A DNA stretch of 64,000 bases from Mycobacterium sp. MFM001 (GCF_003402475.1 NZ_BFAB01000002.1:248001-312000); one strand, 5' to 3'. Shown: positions 8,425 to 17,017, counted from the stretch's first letter. Numbers and translations: made by a program. The notes: generated from the sequence alone by a model not told the origin.

Positions 8425-9228
8425 ATGGATCTAGGCTTCGAGGGTGCGACCGCCGTCGTGACCGGGGGCAGTAAGGGTATGGGACTGGCGATCGCCGAAA
8501 CGCTCGGCGCCGAGGGCGCCTCGGTGGCGATCATGGCGCGTGGACAGCAGGGTCTGGATGCGGCGGCCGACCGGATCCGCGGCGCCGGAGCACCTGAAGT
8601 GCTCGCGCTGAGCGTCGACATTGCCGATGCCGAGTCGATCACGACGGGGTTCGCGGCGGTGAACGACGCTTGGGGCCGGCTGAATGTGTTGGTGCACACG
8701 GTCGGTCCGGGCGCAGGCACGTTCGAGGAGTTAGACGATGGCGATTGGTATGCCGCCTTCGGCCTTGGAACCATGGCCGCGGTCCGGTCGGTGCGCGCTG
8801 CCCTTCCGATGCTGCGTGCCGCCGAATGGGCGCGCATCGTAACCTTGTCCGCACACTCGATCCAACGTCAGAGTCCGCGACTGGTCGCCTACACCGCGGC
8901 CAAAGCGGCGTTGTCGAGTTTCACCAAGAACCTCTCGAAGAGCCTTGGGCCCGAAGGCATCCTGGTCAACTGCGTGTGTCCGGGCACGATCGTAACCGCG
9001 AGCTTCACCCAGATTCTCAAGGACGTGCTCGCCGCGGACGGGCTGGACTCCGCGGATCCGCACGATGTGATGACGTGGGTGGAGCGGACCTACGGCCATC
9101 CCTGTGATCTCGGCCGCGCCGGCCTTCCCGAGGAGATCGCTTCGGCTACTGCGTATCTCGCGTCACGCCGTAACGGCTACGTCACCGGTGCCACCGTCAA
9201 CGTCGATGGCGGTTCCGACTTCATCTGA
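8425..9228 (+). CDS. Short-chain dehydrogenase/reductase (SDR)
   Basis: A 267-aa classical SDR. The cofactor loop is TGGSKGMGLA near residues 13-22, the catalytic serine is in VTLSAHS, Y-x3-K is in YTAAKAAL and the C-terminus ends in the usual VDGGSDFI. An insertion around residues 205-225 (LDSADPHDVMTWVERTYG) may cap the substrate pocket. An AAGGGA site precedes the ATG. Tandem with the SDR at 7653; the two may act on successive hydroxyls or on alternative stereoisomers. It ends 14 bases before the stop of the convergent DapB-like gene. Confidence 0.9.
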   Translation: MDLGFEGATAVVTGGSKGMGLAIAETLGAEGASVAIMARGQQGLDAAADRIRGAGAPEVLALSVDIADAESITTGFAAVNDAWGRLNVLVHTVGPGAGTFEELDDGDWYAAFGLGTMAAVRSVRAALPMLRAAEWARIVTLSAHSIQRQSPRLVAYTAAKAALSSFTKNLSKSLGPEGILVNCVCPGTIVTASFTQILKDVLAADGLDSADPHDVMTWVERTYGHPCDLGRAGLPEEIASATAYLASRRNGYVTGATVNVDGGSDFI

Positions 9229-9242
9229 ACCTCGGCATGTCT

Positions 9243-10295
9243 CTACACGATGCGGTTGGTCCAGTGCGCGACGAACGGAGCGATGGTCGACAGGTCGTAC
9301 ATGCCGGGCGGAGCAGCGACAACCACCGGTATCGCGTTGATGGCGTGCATGGCCGTGGCAAGACACCCCTGCTCGGCGTGGTCCTCACCGGGTGAGCCGA
9401 TCAACAGGTGGAGCCGCATATTGGGCTCTCCTTCGAACGTCACCTCGTAACCCAGCTCCACCGGCCACTCTGGAGCAAGATCGTCAGCCATGCGGGTAAG
9501 GTGCTCTACCGCCAAAGCGACGGCGCCACAGTCGACCTCGACCCCGAAGCGCATGGCACCGACCGTGCCTGCGGGAATCTGGCCTGCGGCGACGTTCAGT
9601 GCGCGCGGTGTCGTCGCGATTTCCCGAAACCCCTCCACCGAACGAATTTCGAGCCCGAGGGCGTGGGCGAGCACCGTCGCGCTGCCGATCCATGCGCTGG
9701 CCGCATATTCCTTGTTGCTCAGCAGCGGAGTGGTGTCCTCAGGTGCATGCCCGAAACCCATGGCGTTGAAGATCAGGTCGTGACTGGCATACGTCGAGTA
9801 GTCGAGCACCTCGCGGATAGTGATCCGGCTCGTCGTCTGAGTCAGACGCGACAAGGTGGGCGTCAGCGATTCCCCCACGAAGCCCGGGAACAGCCCCAGC
9901 CCCAGGAAGGACGAATCACCTCTCCGGCAGGCACTTTCGATCCCGTCGGCAAGAGATTCATGCAGCGAGCGCGGGTGGATGAACCTGCTGCCGGTGGCCA
10001 CCACGTTCTTACCTGACGAGAGCAGGTCACAGACGTCGGCGAAGCATCCCGGCGTATCCATCTCCACTTTGCCCATGTAGAGCACCACATCAGCATCGGT
10101 GTGGATCACCGCGTCGCGGTCATCGGTGGTGAGCACCCCGGCCCTGCCTACGCCGCACAGTGTGCCGGCATCGACACCAACCTTGGCCGGGTCGTACACC
10201 CGTACGCCGACGAGATCCAGATCCGGCCGGCGGATCACGTGGCGCAGCGACATCATCCCGGTGACACCTGTGGCCCACTGGATCACCCGTGTCAT
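9243..10295 (-). CDS. DapB-like NAD(P)-dependent oxidoreductase
   Basis: A 350-aa paralogue of the proteins encoded at 5092-6189 and 11695-12789. The N-terminus reads VIQWATGVTGMMSL with the A-T-G-x-T-G nucleotide loop, followed by VGVDAGTLCG. The ATG at 10295 was chosen because the Rossmann strand starts immediately after it; an open frame to 10472 overlaps the P450 gene and is a shadow. It starts 13 bases after the P450 stop at 10309, repeating the P450 then DapB-like order seen at 7387-5092. Function inferred only from fold. Confidence 0.8.
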   Translation of the reverse strand: MTRVIQWATGVTGMMSLRHVIRRPDLDLVGVRVYDPAKVGVDAGTLCGVGRAGVLTTDDRDAVIHTDADVVLYMGKVEMDTPGCFADVCDLLSSGKNVVATGSRFIHPRSLHESLADGIESACRRGDSSFLGLGLFPGFVGESLTPTLSRLTQTTSRITIREVLDYSTYASHDLIFNAMGFGHAPEDTTPLLSNKEYAASAWIGSATVLAHALGLEIRSVEGFREIATTPRALNVAAGQIPAGTVGAMRFGVEVDCGAVALAVEHLTRMADDLAPEWPVELGYEVTFEGEPNMRLHLLIGSPGEDHAEQGCLATAMHAINAIPVVVAAPPGMYDLSTIAPFVAHWTNRIV

Positions 10296-10308
10296 GGCAG
10301 CGCGGTCC

Positions 10309-11556
10309 TCAGTCCCACACCACGTCGAGACGCGGCGGGGATCGGAACATGGTGCCGGTGATGAAGGGCGCCGGTGCGCCGGGGTCCAGCCGCAGCCCGG
10401 GCAGCGCGTCGAAGAGCGCGTTGAGAATCTTGGTGCTTTCCAGCCGTGCCAAGTGCATGCCGAGGCATACATGGGCGCCGTGGCCGAACCCGATGTGGGG
10501 CTTGCGTTCCCGGAAAATGTCGAATGTCTCGGGATCGGTCCATCGCGTTTCGTCGTGGTTGGCGCTGCCCAAGTTCACCATCATGACCGACCCCTTGGGA
10601 ATCTTGACCCCGAAGAACTCGATATCAGCGGTGACCTCTCGCATGAAGTTCAGCAGCGGCGTCTCCCACCTGATGCCCTCTTCGATCGCCTGCGGCAGCA
10701 GGCCGCGGTCGTCGCGCACCGCATCGAGCTGGTCGGGATGAGTGAGCAGCGCCAACGCCAGGCTCGCTGTCGATCGCGAGGTCGTTTCGGCGCCCGCAGG
10801 CAACAAGTTGCGCATGAATCCATAGATCTGTTCGTCAGACATCTTGATGCCGTCGATCTCTGCCTGCGACAGGATGCTCACCATGTCGTCTTTCGGCGCC
10901 TTGCGCCGGTCGGCGAGTATTCCGACGAAGTACTCCTTCATCTCGGCGGAGGCCTTCAGGGCTGTTTCCATGTCGCCGCGGAATCCCAACAGGTCGATCG
11001 CAAGCCGATGAAATTCGTCGATGTCGGCCTCCGGCAGGCCAAGCAGGGCGGCGATCACCCGGACGGGTATCGGCATGAACACTTCGTCGACGAGGTCCGC
11101 GCGCTTGGCATCGCGAAACCGGGCTATCGTGCGATCGACCAGCGGACCGACCAGCTCGGCATCCCAGCGCTTCATCGAGGACCGCGCGAATGCGAACTCA
11201 TGCAGCCTGCGGTACACCGCATGCTCAGGTTCCTGCATCTCGAGGATCGTCGGTCCTTGAAGAGGCCGCACGACGTCTTCGTATATTCGCGTGCTGAACG
11301 TGATGTTGTCGGTGAACACCGCCTTCACCGCATCGAAGGAATAAGCCGTGAACGTCTTCTTCCCGTCCGGCCCAACTTCGGGAACACCCATTTCCGGCCA
11401 TCCGCCGTGCACCGCACCCATTGCGCGCAGCTCTTTCAACAGTGGGTACGGCGTCGCATCCCCCTCGGCCCCCATACCGGCGTTGAATTTCTTCTGCGCA
11501 TCGCGGATCCGTTGCTTGATGTCGTCGGTAGCCGCGGTCTCCGTGGTCTGGGCCAT
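10309..11556 (-). CDS. Cytochrome P450
   Basis: A 415-aa P450 from the ATG at 11556, which has an AGGGAGG site six bases upstream. The I-helix contains AGAETTSRS, the K-helix ExxR lies in EEGIRWETP, and the haem-binding loop is FGHGAHVCLG. The C-terminal phrase FRSPPRLDVVWD is normal for the superfamily. Transcription probably starts near 11596 from TAGGTT (minus strand, 11603-11608), which lies inside a copy of the 19-bp palindrome. It is divergent from the DapB-like gene at 11695 and co-transcribed with the one at 9243. Substrate unknown. Confidence 0.92.
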   Translation of the reverse strand: MAQTTETAATDDIKQRIRDAQKKFNAGMGAEGDATPYPLLKELRAMGAVHGGWPEMGVPEVGPDGKKTFTAYSFDAVKAVFTDNITFSTRIYEDVVRPLQGPTILEMQEPEHAVYRRLHEFAFARSSMKRWDAELVGPLVDRTIARFRDAKRADLVDEVFMPIPVRVIAALLGLPEADIDEFHRLAIDLLGFRGDMETALKASAEMKEYFVGILADRRKAPKDDMVSILSQAEIDGIKMSDEQIYGFMRNLLPAGAETTSRSTASLALALLTHPDQLDAVRDDRGLLPQAIEEGIRWETPLLNFMREVTADIEFFGVKIPKGSVMMVNLGSANHDETRWTDPETFDIFRERKPHIGFGHGAHVCLGMHLARLESTKILNALFDALPGLRLDPGAPAPFITGTMFRSPPRLDVVWD

Positions 11557-11602
11557 CTGAAACCTCCCTAGTGCGCCGGCCAGAGGCGCGCGTACGTCCT
11601 TC

Positions 11603-11643
11603 AACCTACATCGCGTCGGTTGCAAACCTACATGATGTAGGTT
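11603..11643. promoter_or_regulatory. Tandem 19-bp palindromic operators in a divergent promoter
   Basis: AACCTACATGATGTAGGTT at 11625-11643 is a perfect 9-1-9 palindrome. A second copy with a degraded right arm, AACCTACATCGCGTCGGTT, lies at 11603-11621, 22 bp away (about two helical turns). Each contains TAGGTT in the right place to be the -10 of one flanking gene: 11603-11608 for the P450 on the minus strand and 11638-11643 for the DapB-like gene on the plus strand. Two further copies lie at 13912-13955 next to a TetR gene, which is the obvious candidate regulator. Confidence 0.75.
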
Positions 11644-11694
11644 GAACAGACCCCGAACCGGTGCAGATGTGAAAGAACCGTCAGGAGTGTTCGA

Positions 11695-12789
11695 TTGGCC
11701 ATTCGAGTCGTGCAGTGGGCGACCGGCGCCGTTGGGCGCGCCGCGCTACAGGAACTGATCGAGAATCCAGATTTCCAGCTGGCCGGTGTCTTGGTGTACG
11801 ACCCCGCCAAGGCCGGCCAGGACGCCGGGGCGCTGTGTGGGCTACCCGCCACGACGGGGGTGCTCGCCACCACTGACAAGGAGGAGATCTTTTCTCTCGG
11901 GGCTGATGTCGTCGTGCACGCAGCCAGTAAGGCCCACGCCGTGGAAACCAATGCCGACGACATTTGCCGATTGCTCGCCGCGGGCACCAACGTCATCACC
12001 ACCACGTCGTACAACCACTTGCCCACCTACGGCGCGGATACCGAGGCGGCGTTCGTCGACGCGTGTCGCGCCGGGCAGTCGCGCTTCCACGCCGCCGGAG
12101 AGAACCCCGGGTTCATGTTCGAACGGCTCGTCGCGACGGTGACAGGCTTGAGCAAGTCGATCGACCGCATCGACCTCTACGAAGCGACCGACGTGTCGTC
12201 CGTCGACAGCCGGCCCATGCTCGTCGACCTCATGGGTATGGGCCGACCGCCGGAGGACGTCAGCGTCGATTCCCCGATCATCAAGAAGCTGGACTTGGCG
12301 TATCGCCAGGCGCTCAACGCGACGGCCGATGTCCTCGGCATCGCGCTGTCCCACGTCGACGTGTCGGTGGATGCCACCACACTCCCCCACGACATCGAAG
12401 TGTCCGCAGGAACCATTGCGGCGGGAACTGTTGTCGGACAGCGTTTCTCGTGGGTCGGGCACTGGCCGGGCCGGCCTTTGCTGGCCATCCACGAGGAGTG
12501 GGTGCTCACCCGCGATCTGCCACAGTGGGGACTGAAGCCACTGGCGCCCGGCGAGAAGTCGCCTCTGATCCGCGCGGTCATCAAGGGTGTCCCGAGTTTC
12601 GAGTTACAGCTCGACGTCGGCTGGGACGGGCAGGCGCCCACCGGGCAGCATGCCCAGCCGGGCCACCTGATGATCGCGATGGGAGCGATCCGTGCCATCC
12701 CGTACGTGTTGGCCCGACCGCCCGGAATCGTGACCGCGCCGGTTTTCGGGGCCATTCAACTAGCCGGAGCCGACGCCAACCGCACGTGA
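11695..12789 (+). CDS. DapB-like NAD(P)-dependent oxidoreductase
   Basis: A 364-aa protein beginning at TTG 11695 with a CAGGAG site eight bases upstream. The N-terminus (AIRVVQWATGAVGRAAL) carries the nucleotide loop, followed by AGQDAGALCG. It is the third paralogue in 8 kb, closest in its start to the 9243 gene (both have VxQWATG). It is expressed divergently from the P450 at 11556 through the tandem 19-bp operators, and its 3' end overlaps the convergent substrate-binding-like gene by 30 bases. Substrate unknown; a role beside the P450 product is inferred from the repeated pairing. Confidence 0.8.
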   Translation: MAIRVVQWATGAVGRAALQELIENPDFQLAGVLVYDPAKAGQDAGALCGLPATTGVLATTDKEEIFSLGADVVVHAASKAHAVETNADDICRLLAAGTNVITTTSYNHLPTYGADTEAAFVDACRAGQSRFHAAGENPGFMFERLVATVTGLSKSIDRIDLYEATDVSSVDSRPMLVDLMGMGRPPEDVSVDSPIIKKLDLAYRQALNATADVLGIALSHVDVSVDATTLPHDIEVSAGTIAAGTVVGQRFSWVGHWPGRPLLAIHEEWVLTRDLPQWGLKPLAPGEKSPLIRAVIKGVPSFELQLDVGWDGQAPTGQHAQPGHLMIAMGAIRAIPYVLARPPGIVTAPVFGAIQLAGADANRT

Positions 12790-13905
12790 GATGTTCTCGC
12801 TGGGCGCCGCGTAGAACACGTGTCCGGTGCCATCCGGCAGGATTCGGCGTGCGATCAGGTAGTCCGAGCCCAGCCAGCCCTGCCTGATGTAGCGGCCGAA
12901 CCGCAGGAACGTGCCGGGCGCGCCGCTGGCCGCCGGGATGAGCTTCACCTGTTCGATACCGTTCTTGACTCCCTCCCCGGTCAACGGCCGCGCCGCCGAC
13001 AGTGCGCGGGTGATCACGGTGGCGACGTCGTGGCACAGACCGGGCATGGAATGTCCGGGCCTGCGGCCGTAGCGGGCCTCGAACCGGTCCAGGAATGCCT
13101 GACCAACCGCATTGCGCTCGTCGTAGCTGTCGAGGCCGACCCAGCCGGACAGGTGGCGCATCCACTCAGCACTGATGTGCGCCATTTCGAACGCAGTGGT
13201 GGTGTAGCGAGGAGGATTCCAACCGGCGGCGCGCAGGGCGTCGGAGAAGCCCCACAGCCCGTGACCGAAGCCGACGTGCACCACGGCGTCGGGATCGGCG
13301 GACCGCAGCGCATTCACCGTCTCAGCCTTGTCGGCCTCCACCTGAGGGATCGGCACGGTGGTGACGATGGCCAAACCGGCGGCTGCATAAGCCTTCTCGG
13401 CGTAGGCCAGGTACTCCTTGCCGATCAGCGATGCCTCGTAAGCGATCGCGATTCGGCGCCGACCGTCACCGATCATCACCGCGGCGAGCATGACCGGCTC
13501 CTCGGGCATCGATCCGTTGTTGAGCGCGAAGGTCCATTCGCCGAGGGCGCCCTCGGATCCGGACAGGATGATGCTGGGGACCTTGGCAACTCGGTCGGCG
13601 TGCGCAGCCAGCGGTACTGCATTGTCGGAGACGTAGGGGCCGAAGATGGCGAGGCAGCCCTCGGCCACCAGTTCGTCGTAGGCCCGCTCGACGGCCTGGT
13701 AGGTGCCGTTGGGCAGGCCGATCACATTGCGCTCTACCAGTTCGATCGGCCTGTCGACCAGGCCGGCGGCCACTGCCTCGTCGAACACCAACCGCAGGGT
13801 GTCCAGCGTGTCGTTATCCGTTCCGGTCCTGGTCGGATAGTCGTTCAGCAAGCCGACTTTCACCGGGGCCACCGAGCCGTATGCGCGAACACCTTCGTCT
13901 GCCAT
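12760..13905 (-). CDS. Periplasmic-binding-protein-like receptor without signal peptide
   Basis: A 381-aa protein of the type-1 periplasmic-binding fold used by branched-chain amino-acid ABC transporters and by the cytosolic amide sensor AmiC. It begins MADEGVRAYGSVAPVKVGLL, going straight into the first beta strand with no signal peptide or lipobox, so it should be cytosolic. No ABC permease or ATPase gene is nearby. A -10 box TATGTT (minus strand, 13912-13917) lies six bases before the ATG, so the message is leaderless and the -10 is inside a 19-bp palindrome. Divergent from a TetR gene. A ligand-sensing or carrier role for a pathway intermediate is inferred. Confidence 0.75.
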   Translation of the reverse strand: MADEGVRAYGSVAPVKVGLLNDYPTRTGTDNDTLDTLRLVFDEAVAAGLVDRPIELVERNVIGLPNGTYQAVERAYDELVAEGCLAIFGPYVSDNAVPLAAHADRVAKVPSIILSGSEGALGEWTFALNNGSMPEEPVMLAAVMIGDGRRRIAIAYEASLIGKEYLAYAEKAYAAAGLAIVTTVPIPQVEADKAETVNALRSADPDAVVHVGFGHGLWGFSDALRAAGWNPPRYTTTAFEMAHISAEWMRHLSGWVGLDSYDERNAVGQAFLDRFEARYGRRPGHSMPGLCHDVATVITRALSAARPLTGEGVKNGIEQVKLIPAASGAPGTFLRFGRYIRQGWLGSDYLIARRILPDGTGHVFYAAPSENISRAVGVGSG

Positions 13906-13911
13906 GCGAGC

Positions 13912-13955
13912 AACATACTTCATGAAGGTAGGCTGCAACCTACATGGTGGATGTT
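13912..13955. promoter_or_regulatory. Two 19-bp operator copies in the TetR/receptor divergent promoter
   Basis: AACATACTTCATGAAGGTA (13912-13930) and AACCTACATGGTGGATGTT (13937-13955) match the perfect palindrome at 11625-11643 in 14 and 15 of 18 arm positions. The first overlaps the -10 of the receptor gene; the second lies just upstream of the -10 box TACGAT (13958-13963) of the TetR gene. This is the layout expected for an autoregulated TetR. Confidence 0.7.
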
Positions 13956-13970
13956 GCTACGATGCTCGGC

Positions 13971-14603
13971 ATGGCCCAGCGTGGTGGCACCGACGTCGAG
14001 CGGCGGGCTCGTGGTGACCAGACACGGCGCGACCTCATCGACGCCGGCCGCATCCTGTTCGTGGAGAGGGGCTACTTCAACACCAGCATCGGCGACCTGG
14101 TCGCTACCTCCGGTGTCGGTACACGGGGCGCCTTCTATCACCACTTCAAGGACAAGGCCCAGCTTTTCCGCGCCGTCTTCGAAGAGGTCGAGCGCGACCT
14201 GACGCTCAGATCATTGGCCTCCCCGCCTAAAGGCGCTGACTCGTGGGAACGGCTTTCGGCCGGGCTACACGGTTTCCTGGTATCGGCACTCGAGCCCGAG
14301 GTGCAGCGCGTCATGCTGCTCGATGGTCCGGTCGTGCTGGGTTGGCGGACACTGCGCGCCATTCAGGAAAGCAACAGCATTGCGCTCATCAATGAGATGG
14401 TCCGGGCGGCCATCGCGGAGGGCATCATCGACGACCACCCGGTCGGGGAGCTGACACACATGCTGGTGGCGGCGGTCGAAGAGGGCGCCCTTCTGGTAGC
14501 GCATGCCAAGAATCCGGCGAGGGCCCGCACGCGGGCGGCGAGGATTCTCGACCGGCTGCTGTTGAGCTTTGCCGTCGAGCCCCGAAAAGTACTGCGAAGA
14601 TAG
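13971..14603 (+). CDS. TetR-family transcriptional regulator
   Basis: A 210-aa TetR protein. The N-terminal helix-turn-helix is visible in TSIGDLVATSGVGTRGAFYHHF at about residues 34-55, followed by KDKAQLF, and the C-terminal ligand domain is alpha-helical. I chose ATG 13971 because TACGAT at 13958-13963 ends seven bases before it, giving a leaderless start; an in-frame ATG at 13944 falls inside the operator and is less likely. It probably represses its own gene, the divergent receptor gene and the P450/DapB-like divergon through the 19-bp palindrome. The ligand may be a CoA thioester or pathway intermediate. Confidence 0.88.
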   Translation: MAQRGGTDVERRARGDQTRRDLIDAGRILFVERGYFNTSIGDLVATSGVGTRGAFYHHFKDKAQLFRAVFEEVERDLTLRSLASPPKGADSWERLSAGLHGFLVSALEPEVQRVMLLDGPVVLGWRTLRAIQESNSIALINEMVRAAIAEGIIDDHPVGELTHMLVAAVEEGALLVAHAKNPARARTRAARILDRLLLSFAVEPRKVLRR

Positions 14604-14639
14604 CTTTTTACCGCCGATGCCAACCTAGCGCAGCCCGGT

Positions 14640-14655
14640 GGAAACATATATTTCC
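14640..14655. promoter_or_regulatory. 16-bp palindrome, GGAAA-N6-TTTCC type
   Basis: GGAAACATATATTTCC is a near-perfect inverted repeat 69 bases before the SDR at 14724. It has the same layout as 20182-20197, which lies before the TetR gene at the far end of this operon. Compared with GAGAA-N6-TTCTC sites, both arms carry the same symmetrical change. Confidence 0.6.
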
Positions 14656-14684
14656 GATATCTGAATATCATGCTTGCACTCAGC

Positions 14685-14700
14685 TGATAATGTTGTTCTC
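14685..14700 (+). promoter_or_regulatory. Degenerate element and -10 box of the SDR-ALDH-ADH-FadE operon
   Basis: TGATAATGTTGTTCTC resembles the element at 30111-30126 (both TGATA-N6-TTCTC). GATAAT at 14686-14691 is a good -10, with transcription start near 14698. AAGGAG then precedes the ATG at 14724. Confidence 0.45.
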
Positions 14701-14723
14701 GCCTTCTAGCCAAGGAGTACCCC

Positions 14724-15512
14724 ATGCCTCACGCGCCGACGCTGCGAGTTGCCGTGGTCGGCGCGTCTGCGGGCTTGGGCCGCTGCATCGGAATGGGGCT
14801 GGCTGCGCGAGGAGCCCGGGTCGCCTTCCTCGCACGACGGCACGACCGTCTGACCCGCGCCGCCAGCGAAGCCGGCAACGGCGCCATAGCCGTCGTCTGT
14901 GATGTCACGGACGGCGCCGCGTGCCAGCGCGCCATCGCAGAGGTCGTCGAGCACTTCCACGGTCTGGATGCCCTGGTGTACACCACCGGTGTCGGTATCC
15001 TCGCGCCCCTTACCGACGTCGACGCCGAGCAGTGGGCGAAGCTGTTCGCCACCAACGTCACCGGCGCCTCACTCATCACGGCGGCGGCCGCACCTCACTT
15101 GGCCGCAGCCGCCGGATCGGCGGTGTATCTGTCGTCGTTGAGCGCCTCATACTCCGCTCCATGGCCATTACTCGGCGCGTACGCCGTATCGAAGGCGGCG
15201 CTGGACAAACTCGTCGAGGCATGGCGCATCGAGCACCCGAACATCGGCTTCACCAGGCTGGCCGTGGGCGACTGTTTCGGCGGTGAAGGCGACTCACAGA
15301 CGGAGTTCAACAAGACCTGGGATCCCGACGCATTGGAACGCGCTATCCGGTACTGGATGGATCACGGCTACATGCAGGGCGGCCTCGTCGAGGCCGATCA
15401 TCTCGTCGACGTCGTGCATTCCGTACTCGCCTGCGGTAACAGCAGTTTCATTCCCTATCTGACCTTGGCTCCCCGACCGTCCGGCGCGGTCGCCGAACTC
15501 CGGCAATGGTGA
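14724..15512 (+). CDS. Short-chain dehydrogenase/reductase (SDR)
   Basis: A 262-aa SDR preceded by AAGGAG. The cofactor loop is VGASAGLGRCIG near residues 13-24, the serine region is VYLSSLS and Y-x3-K lies in YAVSKAAL. It heads an operon with an aldehyde dehydrogenase, a Zn alcohol dehydrogenase and an acyl-CoA dehydrogenase. That order suggests stepwise oxidation of an alcohol to an acid followed by dehydrogenation of its CoA ester. It resembles the SDR at 7653 in size and C-terminal style (ending without the usual VDGG motif). Confidence 0.88.
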   Translation: MPHAPTLRVAVVGASAGLGRCIGMGLAARGARVAFLARRHDRLTRAASEAGNGAIAVVCDVTDGAACQRAIAEVVEHFHGLDALVYTTGVGILAPLTDVDAEQWAKLFATNVTGASLITAAAAPHLAAAAGSAVYLSSLSASYSAPWPLLGAYAVSKAALDKLVEAWRIEHPNIGFTRLAVGDCFGGEGDSQTEFNKTWDPDALERAIRYWMDHGYMQGGLVEADHLVDVVHSVLACGNSSFIPYLTLAPRPSGAVAELRQW

Positions 15513-15522
15513 AGGGCTCACG

Positions 15523-16992
15523 GTGACACACGAATCACGCATGCTCATCGACGGTAAGCTCGTCGAATCCGAAACCGGGCGGCACTTCGACAACGTCAAC
15601 CCGGCGACGGAGGAAGTCCTCGGTAGTACGGCCGACGGCAGCCGCGCCGACATGGAGCGCGCCATCGCGGCCGCCCGCCACGCCTTCGACCACACGGACT
15701 GGTCGCGCGACGGGGCGGCCAGGGCGGCGGGTCTGCGGCAACTTCAGGCGGCTTTGGAGGCAGAACGGGAGGAGCTTCGCAGCGAGCTGATCGCCGAAGC
15801 CGGCTGCCCCATCTTGAGCACCTTCGGTCCGCAACTCGACGTGCCGCTCAAAGAGGCACTGACGTGGCCGGCCGACATGATCAGCCAGTTCGCGTGGAAG
15901 CGTTCACTTCCCGACAAGGATGCGTTCGGGATGGGCACCCCCGCGACCCGCGAGGTGTGGAAGGAGCCCGTCGGCGTCGTCGGCGTCATCACACCGTGGA
16001 ACTTCCCGTTCGAGATCATTCTGAACAAGATCGGCCCGATTCTGGCCATGGGCAACACGATGGTGCTCAAACCCGCTCCCGACACCCCCTGGAACGCCAC
16101 CAGGATTGGCCGCATCATCGCCGAGCAAACCGACATTCCGCCGGGAGTCATCAACATCGTCACTTCCTCGGATCACCTTGTCGGCGAGGTGCTTTCGACC
16201 TCGCCGCTTGTCGACATGGTGGCGTTCACCGGATCGACGGCAACGGGACGGCGCATCATGAAGGCCGCCGCCGACACGGTGAAGCCGACCTTCCTCGAAC
16301 TCGGCGGCAAGTCCGTGTATTTGGTGCTCGACGACGACGGCGACATCAGCGCCGCCGTCGGCGGAAGTGCCTTCATCTCGATGCACGCCGGGCAAGGCTG
16401 CGCGATGCCGACCCGGCTGTTGGTGCCGAACTCCCGATACGCCGAGGCCGTCGAGATCGTCAAGGTGGCGATGGAAAAGAACAAGTACGGCGACCCGACC
16501 GACCCGTCCGTGCTCCAGGGCCCGCAGGTCTCCAAGCGTCAACAGGACCGGGTGCTGGGCTACATCGAAAAGGGCAAGGCGGAAGGCGCGCGCCTGGTCA
16601 CCGGCGGCAACGTTCCAAAACACCTGTCCAAAGGCTACTTTGTCGAGCCAACGGTGTTCGCCGACGTCGACAACCGCATGACCATCGCCCAGGAAGAGAT
16701 CTTCGGGCCGGTGTTGTCGGTGATCGGCTTCGACGACGACGACGACGCGGTGCGCATCGCCAACGACTCCATCTACGGCCTGTCCGGTGTCGTGTTCGCC
16801 AACGACCTCGAACGTGCCAAGGCCGTGGCGAGCCGGATCAGGACCGGCACGTTGGGAATCAACGGCGGGCTTTGGTACGGCGCCGACGCCCCGTTCGGTG
16901 GTTACAAGCAGTCCGGGGTCGGCCGGCAGTGCGGCATCGAGGGGCTCGAGATTTTCACCGAGACCAAAACCGTCGCATGGCCGGCGTCGTAA
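15523..16992 (+). CDS. NAD(P)-dependent aldehyde dehydrogenase
   Basis: A 489-aa ALDH of standard length. The general-base Glu is in FLELGGKS, the nucleophilic Cys is in HAGQGCAMPTR, and the cofactor-binding phrase PWNFPFE near residue 160 and the C-terminal APFGGYKQSG are all intact. The GTG start is ten bases after the SDR stop and has a weak upstream site (aagggctcacg). It oxidises an aldehyde to a carboxylic acid, probably the product of the SDR or ADH in the same operon. A run of Asp codons at 16733-16746 (DDDDD) is unusual but in frame. Confidence 0.93.
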   Translation: MTHESRMLIDGKLVESETGRHFDNVNPATEEVLGSTADGSRADMERAIAAARHAFDHTDWSRDGAARAAGLRQLQAALEAEREELRSELIAEAGCPILSTFGPQLDVPLKEALTWPADMISQFAWKRSLPDKDAFGMGTPATREVWKEPVGVVGVITPWNFPFEIILNKIGPILAMGNTMVLKPAPDTPWNATRIGRIIAEQTDIPPGVINIVTSSDHLVGEVLSTSPLVDMVAFTGSTATGRRIMKAAADTVKPTFLELGGKSVYLVLDDDGDISAAVGGSAFISMHAGQGCAMPTRLLVPNSRYAEAVEIVKVAMEKNKYGDPTDPSVLQGPQVSKRQQDRVLGYIEKGKAEGARLVTGGNVPKHLSKGYFVEPTVFADVDNRMTIAQEEIFGPVLSVIGFDDDDDAVRIANDSIYGLSGVVFANDLERAKAVASRIRTGTLGINGGLWYGADAPFGGYKQSGVGRQCGIEGLEIFTETKTVAWPAS

Positions 16993-17017
16993 CACCCGAG
17001 CAAATCGAGGAGATCTG

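Noticed and set aside
10099..11571. 490-codon open frame on the plus strand
   Set aside because: It is antisense to the P450 (10309-11556) and its DapB-like neighbour, its product shows no recognisable domain, and high GC explains long antisense frames.
12820..14202. 460-codon open frame on the plus strand
   Set aside because: Runs antisense to the receptor gene and then out of phase through the TetR gene; low-complexity translation without motifs.
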